Of a stretch of 64,000 bases of DNA, positions 61,341 to 64,000 are shown piece by piece. Every line of letters starts with the position of its first letter. Position 1 is the first letter of the stretch. This stretch comes from Collinsella sp. (GTDB lineage: Bacteria > Actinomycetota > Coriobacteriia > Coriobacteriales > Coriobacteriaceae): the NCBI GenBank assembly GCA_019414345.1, contig DXMF01000010.1:1-64000 (forward strand). Reading direction: 5' to 3'. A program made the position numbers and the translations under genes. The notes beneath the pieces are model-generated. The model made no database searches, was not told the origin of the DNA, and saw only the letters and a program-made list of their open reading frames with translations.

Positions 61341-62651
61341 ATGAGCCAGTTCATCAACAACCCCGAGCACACCTTTGGTTTCGATACCCTGCAGCTTCAC
61401 GTTGGCCAGGAGAGCGCCGATCCCGCATCCGACTCCCGCGCCGTGCCTATCTACCAGACCACGAGCTATGTGTTCCGCAACTCCCAGCACGCCGCCGACC
61501 GCTTTGGCCTTGCCGATGTTGGTAACATCTACGGCCGTCTGACCAACTCCACCCAGGGCGTCTTCGAGGGCCGTATCGCCGCACTCGAGGGTGGCGTGGC
61601 AGGTCTCGCCGTCGCCTCCGGTGCTGCTGCCATCACCTATACCCTGCAGGCTCTTGCCCAGGCCGGTGACCACGTGGTTGCCCAGAAGACCATCTACGGT
61701 GGCTCCTACAACCTGCTGGAGCATACGCTCTCCCAGTTTGGCGTCGAGACCACCTTCGTCGATGCCCACAACCTGGACGAGGTCGAGGGCGCCATCAAGG
61801 ACAACACCACGGTCATCTACCTCGAGACGCTCGGCAACCCCAATTCTGACATCCCCAATATCGACGCCATCTCCGAGATCGCTAAGAAGCACGGTTTACC
61901 GGTTGTCGTCGACAACACCTTCGGCACCCCGTATCTGTTCCGTCCGCTGGAGCATGGTGCCAACATCGTCGTCCACTCCGCAACCAAGTTTATCGGCGGC
62001 CACGGCACCTCGCTGGGCGGTGTGATCGTCGACGGCGGTAACTTCGATTGGAAGGCGAGCGGCAAGTATGAGCAGATCGCCGAGCCCAACCCCTCCTACC
62101 ATGGCGTCTCGTTTGCCGAGGCTGCCGGTCCCGCCGCCTTCGCAACCTATGTCCGCGCCATCCTGCTGCGTGACGAGGGCGCCTGCATCAGCCCGTTCAA
62201 CGCCTGGGTCCTGCTCCAGGGCACCGAGACTCTGTCGCTGCGCGTTGACCGTCATGTCGAGAACACCAAGAAGGTCGTTGAGTTCCTGGCTGGTGACAGC
62301 CATGTTGCCAAGGTGAATCACCCGAGCCTGCCTGAGCACCCCGATCACGAGCTCTATCAGAAGTACTTCCCCAACGGCGGTGCCTCGATCTTTACCTTTG
62401 AGATTAAGGGTGGCCAGGAGGCAGCTTGGAAGTTCATTGATCATCTGCAGGTGTTCTCGCTGCTCGCCAACGTGGCCGACGTCAAGTCGCTCGTCGTGCA
62501 CCCGGCTACCACCACGCACTCCCAGCTGTCTGCCGAGGAGCTCGCCGAGCAGAACATCACGTCCTCCACGATCCGTCTTTCCATCGGTACCGAGAATGCC
62601 GAGGATATCATTTGGGATCTGAAGCAGGCCTTCGCCGCGCTGGACGAGTAA
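61341..62651 (+). CDS. metY: O-acetylhomoserine sulfhydrylase
   Basis: PLP enzyme of the Cys/Met metabolism family that makes homocysteine from O-acetylhomoserine and sulfide. The 436-residue protein has NIYGRLTNSTQGVFEGRIAALEGG, VYLETLGNPNSDIPNI-like text (IYLETLGNPNSD), VVDNTFGTPYLFRPLEHGANIVVHS, and the PLP lysine in SATKFIGGHGTSLGG. The length (over 420) fits MetY rather than MetB or MetZ. AAGGAG precedes the ATG. A strong terminator follows. Cysteine leader and LysR neighbour point to sulfur control. Confidence 0.95.
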   Translation: MSQFINNPEHTFGFDTLQLHVGQESADPASDSRAVPIYQTTSYVFRNSQHAADRFGLADVGNIYGRLTNSTQGVFEGRIAALEGGVAGLAVASGAAAITYTLQALAQAGDHVVAQKTIYGGSYNLLEHTLSQFGVETTFVDAHNLDEVEGAIKDNTTVIYLETLGNPNSDIPNIDAISEIAKKHGLPVVVDNTFGTPYLFRPLEHGANIVVHSATKFIGGHGTSLGGVIVDGGNFDWKASGKYEQIAEPNPSYHGVSFAEAAGPAAFATYVRAILLRDEGACISPFNAWVLLQGTETLSLRVDRHVENTKKVVEFLAGDSHVAKVNHPSLPEHPDHELYQKYFPNGGASIFTFEIKGGQEAAWKFIDHLQVFSLLANVADVKSLVVHPATTTHSQLSAEELAEQNITSSTIRLSIGTENAEDIIWDLKQAFAALDE

Positions 62652-62711
62652 GGCGACTTGTGCAAGGACCCCTTGCGACTCGATAGGTATAACTGTATAA
62701 AATGCCTGCTC

Positions 62712-62752
62712 AAGGCGCCTGTGCGAACAATGGTTGCACAGGCGCCTTTTTT
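62712..62752 (+). terminator. Terminator after metY
   Basis: AAGGCGCCTGTGC pairs perfectly with GCACAGGCGCCTT over 11 bases and runs into a T-tract. The remaining 210 bases before the next gene hold no clear feature. Confidence 0.92.
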
Positions 62753-62963
62753 GCATAGAGAGGGCGCAAACACAGGGTTTTTGACACGCTTTATGCATTC
62801 GAGTTGTGGAAAACTCCTGTTGAGAGGATGTGAGTTTTACGCAATTGACGTGCGCCTTTTAAGTAAAACCGCAGGTCGCGATTTGCTCGGGGTACTATGC
62901 AGCGCGATCGAATCACACGCAGCTCAAACGCAGCAAAAACGCACTACGGAGGTTTCCAGCTAC

Positions 62964-63740
62964 ATGAGGATTGATTCACGAAAACCGAAAGCCGCCGCCC
63001 TTTCCGCCGCTCTGACCGTGGCACTTTTGGCGGGCGCCGGTGCAACTGATGCCCACGCCGCAACACTGTCCGATACGGTTGGATCTACGCCGTCCGAGAC
63101 GACGCTGGTGCAGCCCGTTGACTATCGCGGCGATGGTTATGGTTCCATGCAGGAGTGGAACGCCTCGATGGAGGCCAAGCGCGATTCCCTGGAGATGCGC
63201 GCTCAGATCATCATGAACATGTACGGTGACTATGCCACCGATGACGAGCGCGCTGTGCTGCAGGGCTGTATCGATGGCGCGGGCAGCCTGTTGACGATGG
63301 GGGAGGTCGATGCGAAGTCGACCGAGCTCGATGAGCTGCGCACTGCGCTTGAGGATGCCAAGCGCGAAGCGCTCGAGGCTGCTGCCGCCGAGGCGGAGGC
63401 TGCCGAGGCCGCCCAGGCTTCGTACTACAACGCCGGTTACACTTCGTCCTACGCGTCTGCCGCGTCCTGCGCGAACGGATCGGGCCTGACGCGCTCTGCG
63501 GGTGTCAATAACTACAACGGGCGCCGCGAGACCTATTACAGCAGCAATGTGCTTTATCACTATCGCACGGGCGAATGGACTCAGGATTCTGAGGGCTTTT
63601 GGCGCGATTCCGACGGCTATTACGTTGTTGCCGCGGGCGATATGGCCCAGGGCTCGACCTTTACGGGCTCCAAGGGTGATTGCAAGGTCTATGACTCCGG
63701 CTGCGCTGCCGGAACCACCGACTACTACACCGGTTGGTAA
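62964..63740 (+). CDS. Secreted protein with coiled coil and 3D-like C-terminal domain
   Basis: 258-residue secreted protein. A signal peptide (residues 1-32, AALTVALLAGAGATDAHA) ends near AHA-A. Residues 35-150 hold an alpha-helical, coiled-coil-prone region ending in a run of Ala/Glu. The C-terminal 60 residues (YYVVAAGDMAQGS, DCKVYDSGCAAGTTDYYTGW) look like a 3D / double-psi barrel domain found in peptidoglycan-active proteins. Two Cys could form a disulfide. Function unproven. GGAGG lies 13 bases before the ATG. Confidence 0.72.
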   Translation: MRIDSRKPKAAALSAALTVALLAGAGATDAHAATLSDTVGSTPSETTLVQPVDYRGDGYGSMQEWNASMEAKRDSLEMRAQIIMNMYGDYATDDERAVLQGCIDGAGSLLTMGEVDAKSTELDELRTALEDAKREALEAAAAEAEAAEAAQASYYNAGYTSSYASAASCANGSGLTRSAGVNNYNGRRETYYSSNVLYHYRTGEWTQDSEGFWRDSDGYYVVAAGDMAQGSTFTGSKGDCKVYDSGCAAGTTDYYTGW

Positions 63741-63926
63741 TTTTTCTGCATCACGGATATTTGGCGGACGGGCGTCTTTACCGAGCTTTAGGGCAACGTA
63801 AGGACGTCCGTTCTATGTATGCGTTTGAGTTAACAGAGCCCTTACCGTGGCGGTACGCTGGGCGAATGGATGCGGAGCACACTGGTTCTTGAGAAATAAG
63901 GTCTTTCTCTTGGAGGAAGTGGTCTT

Positions 63927-64000
63927 GTGAATGCTCGAGATATTACCGTTGCCGCCGTCGCGTTGATGCTTGGCTGCCTTGGTCCCACGGCCGCGCTCGT
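63927..64000 (+). CDS. Start of an unidentified gene, cut by the window end
   Basis: GTG start with GGAGGA about 9 bases upstream; the first 24 residues (MNARDITVAAVALMLGCLGP...) are hydrophobic, so a membrane protein or lipoprotein is likely. Upstream frames are closed by stops. No family can be named from so few residues. The gap of about 190 bases before it has one weak inverted repeat (CGGACG/CGTCCG). Confidence 0.5.
   Translation, partial: MNARDITVAAVALMLGCLGPTAAL

Overview
The window reads as a stretch of chromosome from a moderately GC-rich gut actinobacterium of the class Coriobacteriia, most like Collinsella. This is inferred from the gene order uvrC / rapZ-whiA / gap-pgk-tpiA-gpmI-secG, an anaerobic ribonucleotide reductase as the only reductase seen, the sialic-acid and peptide uptake genes, and the general look of the proteins. 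No phage, plasmid, CRISPR or IS element was recognised.

Layout. 0.2-7.6 kb: coaE, a lytic transglycosylase and uvrB on the plus strand, converging on two flavoproteins and an Mrp/ApbC ATPase on the minus strand. 7.7-17.2 kb: an LtaS-like sulfatase divergent from uvrA, then ybaK, murJ and uvrC, so all three UvrABC subunits lie within 16 kb. 17.3-28.0 kb: a sialic-acid module with a SatABCD-type ABC importer (one gene is a permease-ATPase fusion), two AXE1-type hydrolases (the second lacks its nucleophile), a NanA-type lyase, a ROK kinase and NanE. It lies between uvrC and rapZ, genes that are usually close together in actinobacteria. 28.1-35.3 kb: rapZ-whiA (with no yvcK between them), then gap, pgk-tpiA-gpmI and secG. 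35.6-41.5 kb: a five-gene oligopeptide importer. 41.5-48.0 kb: a hairpin-rich intergenic region, tRNA-Leu, a PP2C phosphatase with a STAS-kinase fusion protein, tRNA-Gly/Cys/Gly, a GH13 glucosidase and tRNA-Gly/Val. 48.4-53.6 kb: nrdD-nrdG behind NrdR boxes, then folE, an HD hydrolase and folB. 53.6-64 kb: a YgjP-like peptidase, an M19 dipeptidase, a SlyD-like FKBP with a UreE-like protein, a HAD phosphatase, a Fur-family regulator, acylphosphatase, a Gfo/Idh oxidoreductase, rnhA, a LysR regulator divergent from metY, a secreted protein and the start of one more gene.

How the genes work together. The sialic-acid genes would import sialic acid, remove O-acetyl groups and convert it through ManNAc to GlcNAc-6-phosphate, which then needs nagA/nagB (not in this window) to reach the glycolytic genes further along. 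FolE and FolB supply two folate steps.

The most unusual non-coding signals are: (1) four long intergenic hairpins with unrelated, self-complementary stems but a shared internal-loop sequence (TCCTC..ACAT on one side, CCTGCGGAAT on the other); (2) a three-helix-junction-like leader before the sialic-acid operon; (3) a 17-codon, cysteine-containing leader peptide with competing hairpins before metY. All positions and structures were read by eye, with no database search or folding program.
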